DNA from: Desulfarculus sp.
Lineage (GTDB): Bacteria > Desulfobacterota > Desulfarculia > Desulfarculales > Desulfarculaceae
NCBI GenBank assembly: GCA_016208115.1
Contig: JACQYR010000015.1
Location: 1-37,788 of the forward strand
Length of the DNA stretch: 37,788 nucleotides
Direction of reading: 5' to 3'
Shown piece after piece: positions 7,976 to 15,994 of the stretch. The notes below the pieces were generated by a model. That model made no database searches, had not been told where the DNA came from, and was given only the letters and a program-made list of their open reading frames with translations. The position numbers and the translations under genes are program-made. Within the stretch, counting starts at the first letter, position 1. Each line of letters starts with the position of its first letter.

Positions 7976-8929
7976 CTACCAGGACAACCCCCAGAAGCGG
8001 CCGCTCTCCCAGGGATCATAGGTGGAGAAGGGACGGGGCTCCAGGCCATGGGCCAGGCGCAGGCGGGTGATGGGCGCCAAGGGGGTGCCGGCGGCCAGGG
8101 GTCGCAGGTTGGCCTGGCCCAGGGGCTGGCGGTCCTGGCCCGGGGGCTGCCATTGCAGCCTCAGGCTGGCCCCGCCAGCGTATTGCAGATAACGCAGGTC
8201 CAGGGCATGGAGGCCAGCGGTGAGGTACACCTTGCCCCACATGGGCCGGGCCGGCCCCTCCATCCGGTTGTCCACCACCACGCGGCCGTCTATGAGCAGG
8301 AGCAGGCCGTCATCAGCCTGGCCGCCGAAGCCGTAGACGCCGCTCTTGGGTACCTCGATCACCCCCAGACCGCGTAGCGCGAAAAACCTCTGGCGCCCGC
8401 CGGGCACCTGTTCCAGGCTGGCGAAGTCCCAGGTTTGCAACACGCCCAGGTCGTTGACCGGGCCGGCCTGATCCAGGCCCTCAAGGAGCAGGCAGCGCAG
8501 CCCCGCCGGCCCCGAGGGCTCCAGGTGCTCCAGGAAGTACTGACGCACTAGGCCGGCGCCCTGGAGGGGCCTGAGCAGCAGGTGGTAGGCCGGCAGGCTG
8601 GACAGGACGAGGGCCAGGGCCAAGGCGATAAGCCAGGCCCGGCGGCCGCCACGGTTGGCCAGGCCGCTCAGGCTCCAGGCCGTGGCGGCCACCCAAAGGC
8701 CCAGGCGCTGGAGAGGCTCCCATGGCCGCCAGCCGAAGTAGCGCCCGGCCCGGGCCAGGGCCTCGGCCACCAGCCACAGCAGCACGGCCCCGGCCAGCGG
8801 GCCCAGGCTCAGGCGCGCGATGGCCTCCTGGCGGCCGCCGTGGGCCAGGAGCCAGGCCACCTGGGAGTACCCCCCCAATAGGGCGCCCAACAGCCACACC
8901 AGGTAGCGGCTGGCCAGGAAACCCCTCAT
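7976..8929 (-). CDS. Membrane protein with extracytoplasmic PA14-type domain
   Basis: A 317-residue protein starting at ATG 8929, whose ATGA overlaps the stop of the upstream glycosyltransferase gene: translational coupling. Residues about 8-115 hold four hydrophobic segments. Residues about 128-290 read as a PA14 domain: GLVRQYFLEHLEP at the start, SGVYGFGGQADDGLLLLIDG in the middle and LTAGLHALDLRYLQYAGGA then LRLQWQPPG at the end. PA14 domains bind carbohydrates in many secreted proteins. The frame stays open upstream to 10105, but that part lies inside the glycosyltransferase and has no membrane or PA14 character. The pair probably act together on a surface glycan or lipid-linked sugar; that is inference. 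Confidence 0.8.
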   Translation of the reverse strand: MRGFLASRYLVWLLGALLGGYSQVAWLLAHGGRQEAIARLSLGPLAGAVLLWLVAEALARAGRYFGWRPWEPLQRLGLWVAATAWSLSGLANRGGRRAWLIALALALVLSSLPAYHLLLRPLQGAGLVRQYFLEHLEPSGPAGLRCLLLEGLDQAGPVNDLGVLQTWDFASLEQVPGGRQRFFALRGLGVIEVPKSGVYGFGGQADDGLLLLIDGRVVVDNRMEGPARPMWGKVYLTAGLHALDLRYLQYAGGASLRLQWQPPGQDRQPLGQANLRPLAAGTPLAPITRLRLAHGLEPRPFSTYDPWESGRFWGLSW

Positions 8930-11148
8930 GGCGCGGCCTCCACGTCCGGCGGATAGGGCACCGGCGGCCAGACCTTCTCGATGAGCAGGTACTTCTGGTC
9001 CAACTCCGGCCCCAGGGACACGGGGCGGTACTTTTCGTCCTGGTTGGCGTTGACGAAGACCTCCAGGCGCTCGCGCCCCTCGGGGCTGTTGTAGAACACC
9101 GCCGCCCGCTCGGTGTTGGAGCGCGAGGCGATATCCACGGCCCAGAAGGCCGGCGGCTTGTCCTGGTAGAGGTTGAGCGCCAGGTGCAGGGTGTGGTGCC
9201 AATAGTCGCCGGTGGCCACCACGGGGTAGCCCCGGCGGGTCAGTTCCTTGACCAGGGGTTCGTGGTCCATCCAGGCGTCGGAGACGTGATCCAGCAGGGG
9301 TTCGTTCCACTCCAGGGGGCGGCCACCGGTGCTCAAGAAGGAGTAGAAGTAGTTGACCCCCAGGCTGGTCAGGCTGAGGGCCGCATAGGCGGTCAGGGCC
9401 ACCAGCACCAGGGGCCGCCAGCGCCGGGGGGACCACTCCAGGCCCCTGGCCCAGGCCCGGCCCAGGAGCAGCATGGCCAGCAGGCAGGCGAAGGTGAAGT
9501 AGCGGGGGTTGGCCGTGGGCGCGCCCACGGGGGTCATGACCAGGTACACGGGCAGGGCCAGGCCCAGCACGGCCTCCACCCAGGACTGGCCGTCCCGGCG
9601 GCGCGGCCATCCCCAGAGCAGAAGCGGCACCGCCGCCAGCAGCACCGCCGGCAGGATGCCGTAAGTGGGCATGAGGTGCTGGCCGGTGAAGAGTTTGTAC
9701 ACCACCTCGCCGTCCAGAGTGCGCCAGAACACCTTGAGAAAGCCGCCCAACTGGGCCAGGCGGCCGGGGTCGAAGAAGCTTAATATCTCCTGATCGGGCA
9801 GGAGCAGCCGGCTGACGTAGCGGGGCAGCATGGTCAACAGCATACCCAGGCCCAGGCCCCACAACTGGGGCTGGGCCAAGAGGCGCAGGCGGCTGACCAC
9901 CAGGCCAGCCAGGCCCAGGGTCACGGGGAAGACCGCAAAGACCGAGTGGTTGTAGAGGCCCAGGCCCCAGAGCAGCCCGGCCAGTAGCGCCAGCGGCGGC
10001 CGCTGGCGGGACAGGGACAGCAAATCCAGCCCCAGAAAGAACAACAGCGGCCCCAGGGCGCTGAACTCCGCGGGGTTGCGTAAGAACATCACCACCGCCG
10101 GGCACAGGGCCAGCATCAGGCAGGCCAAGAGGGCGCTGGGCCGGCCGGCCTCGCGGCCAAAGACCCGGTAGCAGAAGACCAGGGCCAGCAGGTTGGGCAA
10201 TACACAGGCCACCTTGATTACCAGAGGCGTGGCCCCGAAGACCAGCACCGGCAGGGCCAGCAGGTAATCAAACAGCGGCCCGGTGCGGGCGTTCATGCCC
10301 AGGATGGGCCGGGCGCCCTCCAGGATCAGCTCGGCCCGCCAGATGAAGAAGGCCGATTCCCCGGACACGCCGGGCACCCGGTCGGCCCAGGCCAGCCACA
10401 GGACCCCGGCCAGGCCGATTATCGCCAAGAGCGGCCAATGCTCCCGGGCCAGGTCCAGGCTGCGCCGCCAGTCTCTGAGCACCAGCCACCACAGCAAGAG
10501 CCAGCACGGGGGCAAGAGCCAGGCCAGGGCCCGCCAGCGCTCCAGGCTGAAGTACAGGCGGTATAACTCAGCGGCGCTGGTCTGGACGTCCAGGGGCCGC
10601 AGGTATTGGGAGGGGATGGCCTCGGCCTGGGCCGCGCCGGGGGGTATCCAGTACAGTAGCAGGTCCAGGGAGTCGTCGTCTTGCACGTCGGCCAGGTCCA
10701 GCAGGTGGGGGCCTGCTTTCAGTTCCACCAGCACCTGCTCCCGGCGGGGGGGATCGGCCACCCAGCTCTCGATCAGGGGCCGGCCATCCAGGCGCAGGCG
10801 CACCGCCAAGTTGGAGTACACCCCCAGCACGTAGGCGCCGTCCGCCGGGGCCTCCAGGAGGGCCAGCCAGCGCCAGGAGAAGGGATAGGGACGCTGTAGC
10901 TCCTGGGTGCGCGCCTTGTGCAGGCGGGGGGCGGGGCGGGTGGAGACCTGGGGGGCGCCGGTCTGGAAGGGGTTGTCGTAGAGCCAGACCAGGAGGCCCT
11001 GGGCGTCGGCCCGGGCATGGGCCAGGCCATAGTCAAGCACCCGCTGGCCGGCGGCCCGGGCCTGCCACAGGCCCAGCAACAGGCAAAGGGCCAGGCCGGC
11101 CAACAGGAGCCACCAGCGGCCATGGCCCGCCGCGCGGGGTAGCCTCAA
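8926..11148 (-). CDS. GT39/ArnT-like membrane glycosyltransferase with N-terminal PA14-like insert
   Basis: A 740-residue polytopic membrane protein. TM1 is at residues about 13-30; a large non-membrane segment at about 45-190 resembles PA14 (DGAYVLGVYSNLAVRLRLDG; VELKAGPHLLDLADVQDDD; LLLYWIPPGA), and about ten further TM segments follow. The segment GESAFFIWRAELILEGARPI then GPLFDYLLALPVLVFGA matches the first periplasmic loop of dolichyl-phosphate-mannose-type (PMT_2/GT39) enzymes, though the usual D-E pair reads G-E. Such enzymes transfer sugars from polyprenyl phosphates on the periplasmic side. The start is TTG at 11148 with no convincing ribosome binding site, so the N-terminus is uncertain by a few residues. 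Acceptor unknown. Confidence 0.8.
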   Translation of the reverse strand: MRLPRAAGHGRWWLLLAGLALCLLLGLWQARAAGQRVLDYGLAHARADAQGLLVWLYDNPFQTGAPQVSTRPAPRLHKARTQELQRPYPFSWRWLALLEAPADGAYVLGVYSNLAVRLRLDGRPLIESWVADPPRREQVLVELKAGPHLLDLADVQDDDSLDLLLYWIPPGAAQAEAIPSQYLRPLDVQTSAAELYRLYFSLERWRALAWLLPPCWLLLWWLVLRDWRRSLDLAREHWPLLAIIGLAGVLWLAWADRVPGVSGESAFFIWRAELILEGARPILGMNARTGPLFDYLLALPVLVFGATPLVIKVACVLPNLLALVFCYRVFGREAGRPSALLACLMLALCPAVVMFLRNPAEFSALGPLLFFLGLDLLSLSRQRPPLALLAGLLWGLGLYNHSVFAVFPVTLGLAGLVVSRLRLLAQPQLWGLGLGMLLTMLPRYVSRLLLPDQEILSFFDPGRLAQLGGFLKVFWRTLDGEVVYKLFTGQHLMPTYGILPAVLLAAVPLLLWGWPRRRDGQSWVEAVLGLALPVYLVMTPVGAPTANPRYFTFACLLAMLLLGRAWARGLEWSPRRWRPLVLVALTAYAALSLTSLGVNYFYSFLSTGGRPLEWNEPLLDHVSDAWMDHEPLVKELTRRGYPVVATGDYWHHTLHLALNLYQDKPPAFWAVDIASRSNTERAAVFYNSPEGRERLEVFVNANQDEKYRPVSLGPELDQKYLLIEKVWPPVPYPPDVEAAP

Positions 11149-11360
11149 GCGGCGCCGCCCGGCAGGGAGGCGTTGGGCTGGTTTGTAATGGCGAAAACCG
11201 CGGCCTGTGGCAAGTTCTCACGCTCCCCATGTCGCCGGCCTGGGCCTTGGGCACCCGCATGGAGCCAAAGGTATCCCTTCCCCGGGCCAGGTGTCAAGCC
11301 AGGGGTCTGGGCCAGCGGTCATGGGGCCGCCGCCGTGGGTCGGGTTGAGGCTGGGCCTGC

Positions 11361-11651
11361 CTAGGCCTGGGCGGAAACCTGCTCCGGACGGAAGGACTTG
11401 GGCAGCCGGTCGGACGGGCAGGACTGGAGATAGGATTTGCCGCACCCAGGGCAGCGGGCCTTGTACTCGCAGATGGCGCTGTCCACGAAGGAGATATGGT
11501 TGCTCAGCTTGTCCTTGCCGGCGCTGCGCGAGGGGCACTCCCGAACCTCCTCGATTTCCACGCCGTCGCGGCCACAGAAGGGACAGAGCAACTTGGGGAC
11601 CTTGGCTTCCTGATGGCCGGAAACCAGCTTGATGACAGGGCCGATAGTCAT
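11361..11651 (-). CDS. Small two-zinc-knuckle protein, function unknown
   Basis: A 96-residue protein from ATG 11651 (GTG 11663 would add four residues; neither has a strong ribosome binding site). It has two C-x2-C pairs, CPFCG near residue 23 and CPGCG near 69, with further cysteines near 40, 62 and 79, consistent with a zinc-ribbon fold. No signal peptide or membrane segment, so probably cytoplasmic. I do not recognise the family. It is transcribed away from the type I secretion operon, which starts about 350 bp away on the other strand. Confidence 0.65.
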   Translation of the reverse strand: MTIGPVIKLVSGHQEAKVPKLLCPFCGRDGVEIEEVRECPSRSAGKDKLSNHISFVDSAICEYKARCPGCGKSYLQSCPSDRLPKSFRPEQVSAQA

Positions 11652-12001
11652 GCGCACACCCACTGAGCAGATTTTCAGGATCGTGTATCAAGTGGGGCCT
11701 AAGTTATCACAGATCAGCGCCGCCGAGAATTCAAAATCACAGCCAGGTGTGGAATTTTACCCGGGGCGGGCGGCCTGAAGCGGCGATGGGCCAAGTAGTA
11801 ATGGCCAAGCCGCCCCTCGGCGGGGCCGGCGGGTGGCCCAGTCCGGCCGGCGGGGCGGACGCCAGGATGAACGCCGCATGGGTCCCCGGTATTGGCCCTT
11901 GTCAGGGAACCCCCTGGCATGTTTAATTTATATACAGACTTGGCCGCTTGGCGGCCAGCAACCCTTCTGGCAACCGGCTGCCGGGAAATAACAGAGGTCA
12001 C
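11652..12001. other. Divergent intergenic region before the secretion operon
   Basis: About 350 bp without a supported gene. It contains a GC-rich palindromic stretch (about 11755-11870) followed by an AT-rich patch (11919-11938) that holds the promoter candidate at 11899-11927. CAGAGG just before 12002 serves as ribosome binding site. Confidence 0.5.
11899..11927 (+). promoter_or_regulatory. Sigma-70-type promoter candidate for the type I secretion operon
   Basis: TTGTCA (11899-11904) and TTTAAT (11922-11927) are each one mismatch from consensus and are separated by 17 bp. The -10 lies in the only AT-rich patch of the region. The first gene starts 75 bp downstream. Confidence 0.55.
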
Positions 12002-12310
12002 ATGTCCAAGGAAACATTCGCGGTGGGCTGCGGGGGCATCGGGTTCCATAACGGGGTGGTGATGATTGATTTCACCGGCTTTTCCACCACGGAAAAGGAC
12101 GAGGAGGGCCGTCCCCAGAAGGAGATGCGCCACCGGCTCATCATGACCCCCGACGCCCTGCTGGAGACCTTCAACGCCATCCAGGGCATGATGAACAAGC
12201 TGTTGGAGGTGGGCATCCTGCAAAAACGCGAAGGCCCCGAGGCCGGCGGGCCAGGCCAGGTGGCCGCCGCGCCGGTCGCCCCGGTCCAGCCCAAGAGCCC
12301 CAACTTCTAG
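12002..12310 (+). CDS. Small protein heading the type I secretion operon (DUF3467-like?)
   Basis: A 102-residue cytoplasmic-type protein from ATG 12002 (AGAGG upstream). The frame extends 18 codons further upstream but without a ribosome binding site. Residues 1-35 include GGIGFHNGVVMIDFTGFST; residues 44-75 hold RHRLIMTPDALLETFNAIQGMM (as RLIMTPDALLET and NAIQGMMNKLLE), a layout reminiscent of DUF3467 proteins, though this is a weak resemblance. The tail is Pro/Ala-rich. It lies 38 bp before the PPC-repeat gene and is probably the first gene of the operon. A chaperone or regulator of the secreted protein is a guess only. Confidence 0.7.
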   Translation: MSKETFAVGCGGIGFHNGVVMIDFTGFSTTEKDEEGRPQKEMRHRLIMTPDALLETFNAIQGMMNKLLEVGILQKREGPEAGGPGQVAAAPVAPVQPKSPNF

Positions 12311-12348
12311 AGGGGCGGGTGTCTTTGGCGCCCAGGCGAGGATGAGCC

Positions 12349-13953
12349 ATGGCCGCTGACGGGATCACCGGCGACGTCAACACCGGCGGGGTGTTGCTGG
12401 CGGGCCAGTCCCTGACCGGCGCCCTGGAGGACGCCGGCCAGCGGGCCTGGTACCAGGTGCGCCTGGAGGCCGGCCAATCCTATTTCTTCACCATGGACGG
12501 CGGCACCACCGGCCAGGGCAGCCTGCGCGACCCCCTGCTCTATCTTTACGACCCCGCCGGGGAGATCATCACCCAAAACGACGACAGCGGCGGGTTCATC
12601 AACAGCCGCATCACCTACACCGCCAGCCGTAGCGGCACCTATTTCCTGGGGGCCGGGGCCTATCAGGACGCCCAGCGCGGCAGCTTCGAGCTGACCGCCG
12701 GCACCTATCAAGACGACTATTCAGCGCCCTCGCCGGGGCGCCTGGAGGTGGGCGGGGGCCTGTCCGGCGGCCTGGAGGTCCTGGCCGACCTGGACTGGTT
12801 CAGCGTGGAGCTGACCGCGGGCAGCCGCTACGCCCTCAGCGCCCGGGGGATTGACACCGGCCAGGGCACCCTCAAGGATCCCTACCTGTATCTCTACGAC
12901 CAGGACGGCCAAAGCCTGGCCCAGGCCGACGACGGCGGGGTCAGGCGCGACAGCCTGCTGGACTTCACGCCCACGGCCAGTGGCACATTCTTCCTGGCCG
13001 TGGGGGCCTACCAAGGGGCCAGCGCCGGCACCTACCGAGTGGAGGTGGCCCTGGCCGTCCAGGAGGAGGCCGGCGGCGGACAGGACACGCCCCCGGTCCT
13101 GGCGGTGGGCGGCTCGCAAGCAGGCGAGCTGGCCGCGCTGGGCGAAGAGGACCGCTACGCCGTGGAACTGGCCCCCGGCCAGACCTACTGCTTCGACCTG
13201 AAGGGCCGGTCCAGCGGCCAGGGTACTCTGGAGGACCCCTACCTGTCTCTCCACGACGCCTCGGGCGCGCTGCTGGCCTGGGACAATGGCGGCGGCCAAG
13301 GCCTGGACTCGCGGCTGCTCTTCACCCCCCTGGCCGGCGGCACCTATTACCTGGGGGCCGCGGCCTTTGAAAACGCCCAGGCCGGCTCCTACACCCTGGA
13401 CGCCTTCGCGGTGCCGGGTAGGGGCATGTGGCCACGGGATGATCCCGCCTCCCTGAGCGCCTTCGGGGCGCGCGCGGGCAAGTTGGAAACCGCCGGCCAG
13501 CGCGACTGGGTTACCTTGGCCCTGGAGGAGGCCTCGTCCTACCTGATAAGCCTGGAGGCCGCGCCCGGCGAGGGCGGCCTGCCCAGCCCCGAGATGCGCA
13601 TCCGCAACGCCAGCGGCCTGGAGGTGGCCTACGCCCAGGCCCGCCCCGGCGGCTCCGCCGCCAGCGTGCAATTCACCCCCCAGCCCGGCGGCGCCTATTA
13701 CGTGGACATCGGCGCCCACGGCGAGAACGACCTGGGCCGCTATCTGTTGTCCATCGTGGGCCGCCAGGTGGAGCAGTTCACCCAAGGGTCGGTCTGCGAC
13801 GACTGGTCGCTGAACAACCCCTTGCAGAATGCCAGCCCCCCGGGAGTCAACCCCCTGGCCGCGGCCCCGGACGGCCCCGGCCGCCAGCCCTCCCCGGCCC
13901 TGGCCGGCGAGGCCACCGCGCAAATGGCCGCTTCCCACCAGGGCGCGTCTTGA
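12349..13953 (+). CDS. Four-repeat PPC (pre-peptidase C-terminal) domain protein, probable type I secretion substrate
   Basis: A 534-residue protein starting at ATG 12349. It has four tandem PPC-type beta-sandwich domains, each marked by an aromatic-rich start (W34, W150, Y270, W387; spacing 116-120 residues) and the pattern GxGTLxDPYLxLYDxxG then DDGG then FTPxxSGTYFL. The fourth repeat is more divergent. There is no signal peptide or membrane segment, and it is directly followed by ABC exporter, HlyD and TolC genes, so export by the type I route is inferred. No RTX nonapeptide arrays were found. The last ~60 residues are Pro/Ala/Ser-rich and could hold the secretion signal. PPC domains normally accompany secreted proteases; here no protease domain is present, so the role may be adhesive or structural. 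Confidence 0.85.
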   Translation: MAADGITGDVNTGGVLLAGQSLTGALEDAGQRAWYQVRLEAGQSYFFTMDGGTTGQGSLRDPLLYLYDPAGEIITQNDDSGGFINSRITYTASRSGTYFLGAGAYQDAQRGSFELTAGTYQDDYSAPSPGRLEVGGGLSGGLEVLADLDWFSVELTAGSRYALSARGIDTGQGTLKDPYLYLYDQDGQSLAQADDGGVRRDSLLDFTPTASGTFFLAVGAYQGASAGTYRVEVALAVQEEAGGGQDTPPVLAVGGSQAGELAALGEEDRYAVELAPGQTYCFDLKGRSSGQGTLEDPYLSLHDASGALLAWDNGGGQGLDSRLLFTPLAGGTYYLGAAAFENAQAGSYTLDAFAVPGRGMWPRDDPASLSAFGARAGKLETAGQRDWVTLALEEASSYLISLEAAPGEGGLPSPEMRIRNASGLEVAYAQARPGGSAASVQFTPQPGGAYYVDIGAHGENDLGRYLLSIVGRQVEQFTQGSVCDDWSLNNPLQNASPPGVNPLAAAPDGPGRQPSPALAGEATAQMAASHQGAS

Positions 13954-15994
13954 GCATACCCGAGCGCCCAGACCAGGCCTCACCAGGCCCCCAGGCCGCC
14001 GGGCAGGCCGGCCCCGGCCAGGCCGCGCCGGAGGGCGCGTCCCAGGCGCCCTTTCCCCACACCATGGTGCAGAGCCTGGTCTGCGCCGGCCGCCTGCGGG
14101 GGGCCGAGCTGTCGGTGGCCCGGCTGGTGCATGACAACGCCCTGCCCGCCCAAGAGGTGGACCTGGCCACCCTGGCCCGCCTGGCCCAGGCGGGCGGCCT
14201 CAAGGCCAAGGCCGCCCACTTAAGCCGCGAGGACCTCTTGGGGCTGGGCCAGGCCTTCCCGGTGGTGGCCCGCCTCAGTAACGGCAACGGCGTGGCCCTC
14301 CTGGCCGCCCGGGAGCAAGAGGGGCAAGTCAAGGTGGCCGTGGTGGACCCCCTGGCCGACCGGCCGGGGGTGATCGTGCTGGCCTACGAGGAGCTGGCCG
14401 CCAAGTGGGACGGCCAGGCCCTGCTCATCAAGCGCCGTCACCGCCTGAGCGACGAGGACCAGCCCTTTGGCCTGCTATGGTTCTTGCCCGAGATCATGCG
14501 CCAGGGCCGCTTCTTCCTGGACGTGGCCCTGGCCGCCCTGGTGCTGCCCTTGGTGGCCCTGGCCACGCCGCTATTCTTCCAGCTCATCATAGACAAGGTG
14601 CTGGTGCACCAAAGCCAGGCCACCCTGTGGGTGCTCACCGTGGGAGTGCTCATCGCCATACTCTTCGAGGCCGGCTTCGGTTTTTTGCGCCAGTACATGC
14701 TCTTGTTCGCCACCCGGCGCATAGACATCCGCGTGGCCCGGCGCACCTTCAGCCATCTCCTCAGCCTGCCCCTGGAGTTCTTCGAACGCCGCTTCGCCGG
14801 GGTGCTGGTCAAGCACATGCAGCAGACCGAGAAGATACGCGGCTTTCTCACCGGCCGCCTGCTCCTGACCATCCTGGATTCCCTGGCCCTGGTGGTGCTC
14901 ATCCCGGTGCTGTTCTTCTACAGCCCCAAGCTGACCCTGGTGGTGCTGTTCTTCTCGGGGCTCATCGCCCTGGTGATCGCCCTGCTCATCGGCCCCTTCC
15001 GCCGCCGCCTCCAGGAACTGTACCTGGCCGAGGGAGACCGCCAGGCCTTTTTGGTGGAGAACATCCACGGCGTGCAGACCGTCAAGTCCCTGGCCATGGA
15101 GCCCAAGCAGAAAAAGCTCTGGGACGACAAGGCCGCCGGCGCCGTGGAGCGGCACTTCCGGGTGGGCATGATCTCCAACAGCGCCCAGGCCATCACCAAG
15201 GTTCTGGAGCGCGCCATGCTCATCGCGGTCATCGCCCTGGGCGCCCAGGACGTCTTCGACGCCAAGCTCACCGTGGGCGTGCTGGTGGCCTTTCAGATGC
15301 TGGCCGGCCGGGTCAGCGGCCCCCTGGTGCAGGTGGTGTCGCTGGTGCACGAGTACCAGGAGACCGGGCTGTCCATCAAGATGCTGGGCGAGGTGATGAA
15401 CGCTCCACCCGAGCGCGCCGGCCCGGCCCGGGGGATGATGCCGGCCATCCGAGGGGCCATCGCCTTCGAGAACGTTACCTTCCGCTACCTGGGCGCCGCC
15501 CGGCCGGCCCTGGAGAGCATCAGCTTCAACAGACCGGCGGGCAGCGTGCAGGGCGTAGATCGGAAGAGACGGCCGACGAGATCGCCACCGCCGCCCGCCT
15601 GGCCGGGGCCGACGAGTTCATCGAGCAACTGCCCCAGGGCATGGACACCCTCCTGGAGGAGGGCGGCGTCAATCTCTCCGGCGGCCAGAGGCAAAGGCTG
15701 GCCATCGCCCGGGCGCTGCTTACCCGGCCGCCCATCCTCATCCTGGACGAGGCCACCAGCGCCCTGGACCCGGAGAGCGAGGCCATCATCCGGCAGAACC
15801 TGAAAAGGATCGCCCAGGATCGCACGGTGATAATCATCTCGCACCGCCTGAGCAACCTGGTGGAGGCCGACGACATCGTGGTGCTGGACCAGGGGCGCCT
15901 GGCCTGCCAGGGCACCCACGCCCAGTTGCTGAAAAGCTGCGATATCTACAGGAACCTATGGAACCAGCAGACCGCCGGCCAGCAGACGGCCTGA
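13950..15994 (+). pseudogene. Type I secretion ABC exporter (LapB/HlyB-like), broken in the nucleotide-binding domain
   Basis: Start TTG 13950 overlaps the upstream TGA; ATG 14064 is an alternative. Residues about 40-165 form a C39-peptidase-like domain lacking the catalytic Cys and His (the usual His position reads N in NGNGVALLAA), so it would bind substrate rather than cleave. Residues about 178-460 hold the six-helix ABC transmembrane domain. The nucleotide-binding domain begins FENVTFRYLGA and is then interrupted at 15557. The sequence resumes in another frame at about 15569 (AARLAGADEFIEQLP) with LSGGQRQRLAIARALL, ILILDEATSALD and IIISHRLS intact to the stop at 15994. Missing are Walker A and the Q-loop, about 75 residues. 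An adapter-like 12-mer sits at the junction, so an assembly error is likely and the native gene is probably intact. Confidence 0.85.
15557..15568 (+). other. 12-mer identical to the start of the Illumina TruSeq adapter
   Basis: AGATCGGAAGAG lies exactly at the point where the ABC exporter gene loses its Walker A region and changes frame. The flanks encode the same protein family on both sides in different frames, so the 12-mer marks a junction, not native sequence. Confidence 0.8.

Noticed and set aside
8930-10105. Upstream extension of the PA14 gene frame to 709 codons
   Set aside because: The extension is Pro/Gly-rich nonsense lying inside the glycosyltransferase gene; ATG 8929 with the ATGA overlap is the natural start.
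12349-13953. RTX calcium-binding repeats in the secretion substrate
   Set aside because: GG-x-G-x-D-like stretches occur once per PPC domain but there is no tandem nonapeptide array.
14405-15560. Upstream part of the frame that carries the C-terminal end of the ABC exporter
   Set aside because: It is a shadow of the exporter's true frame; only the part after about 15569 is coding.
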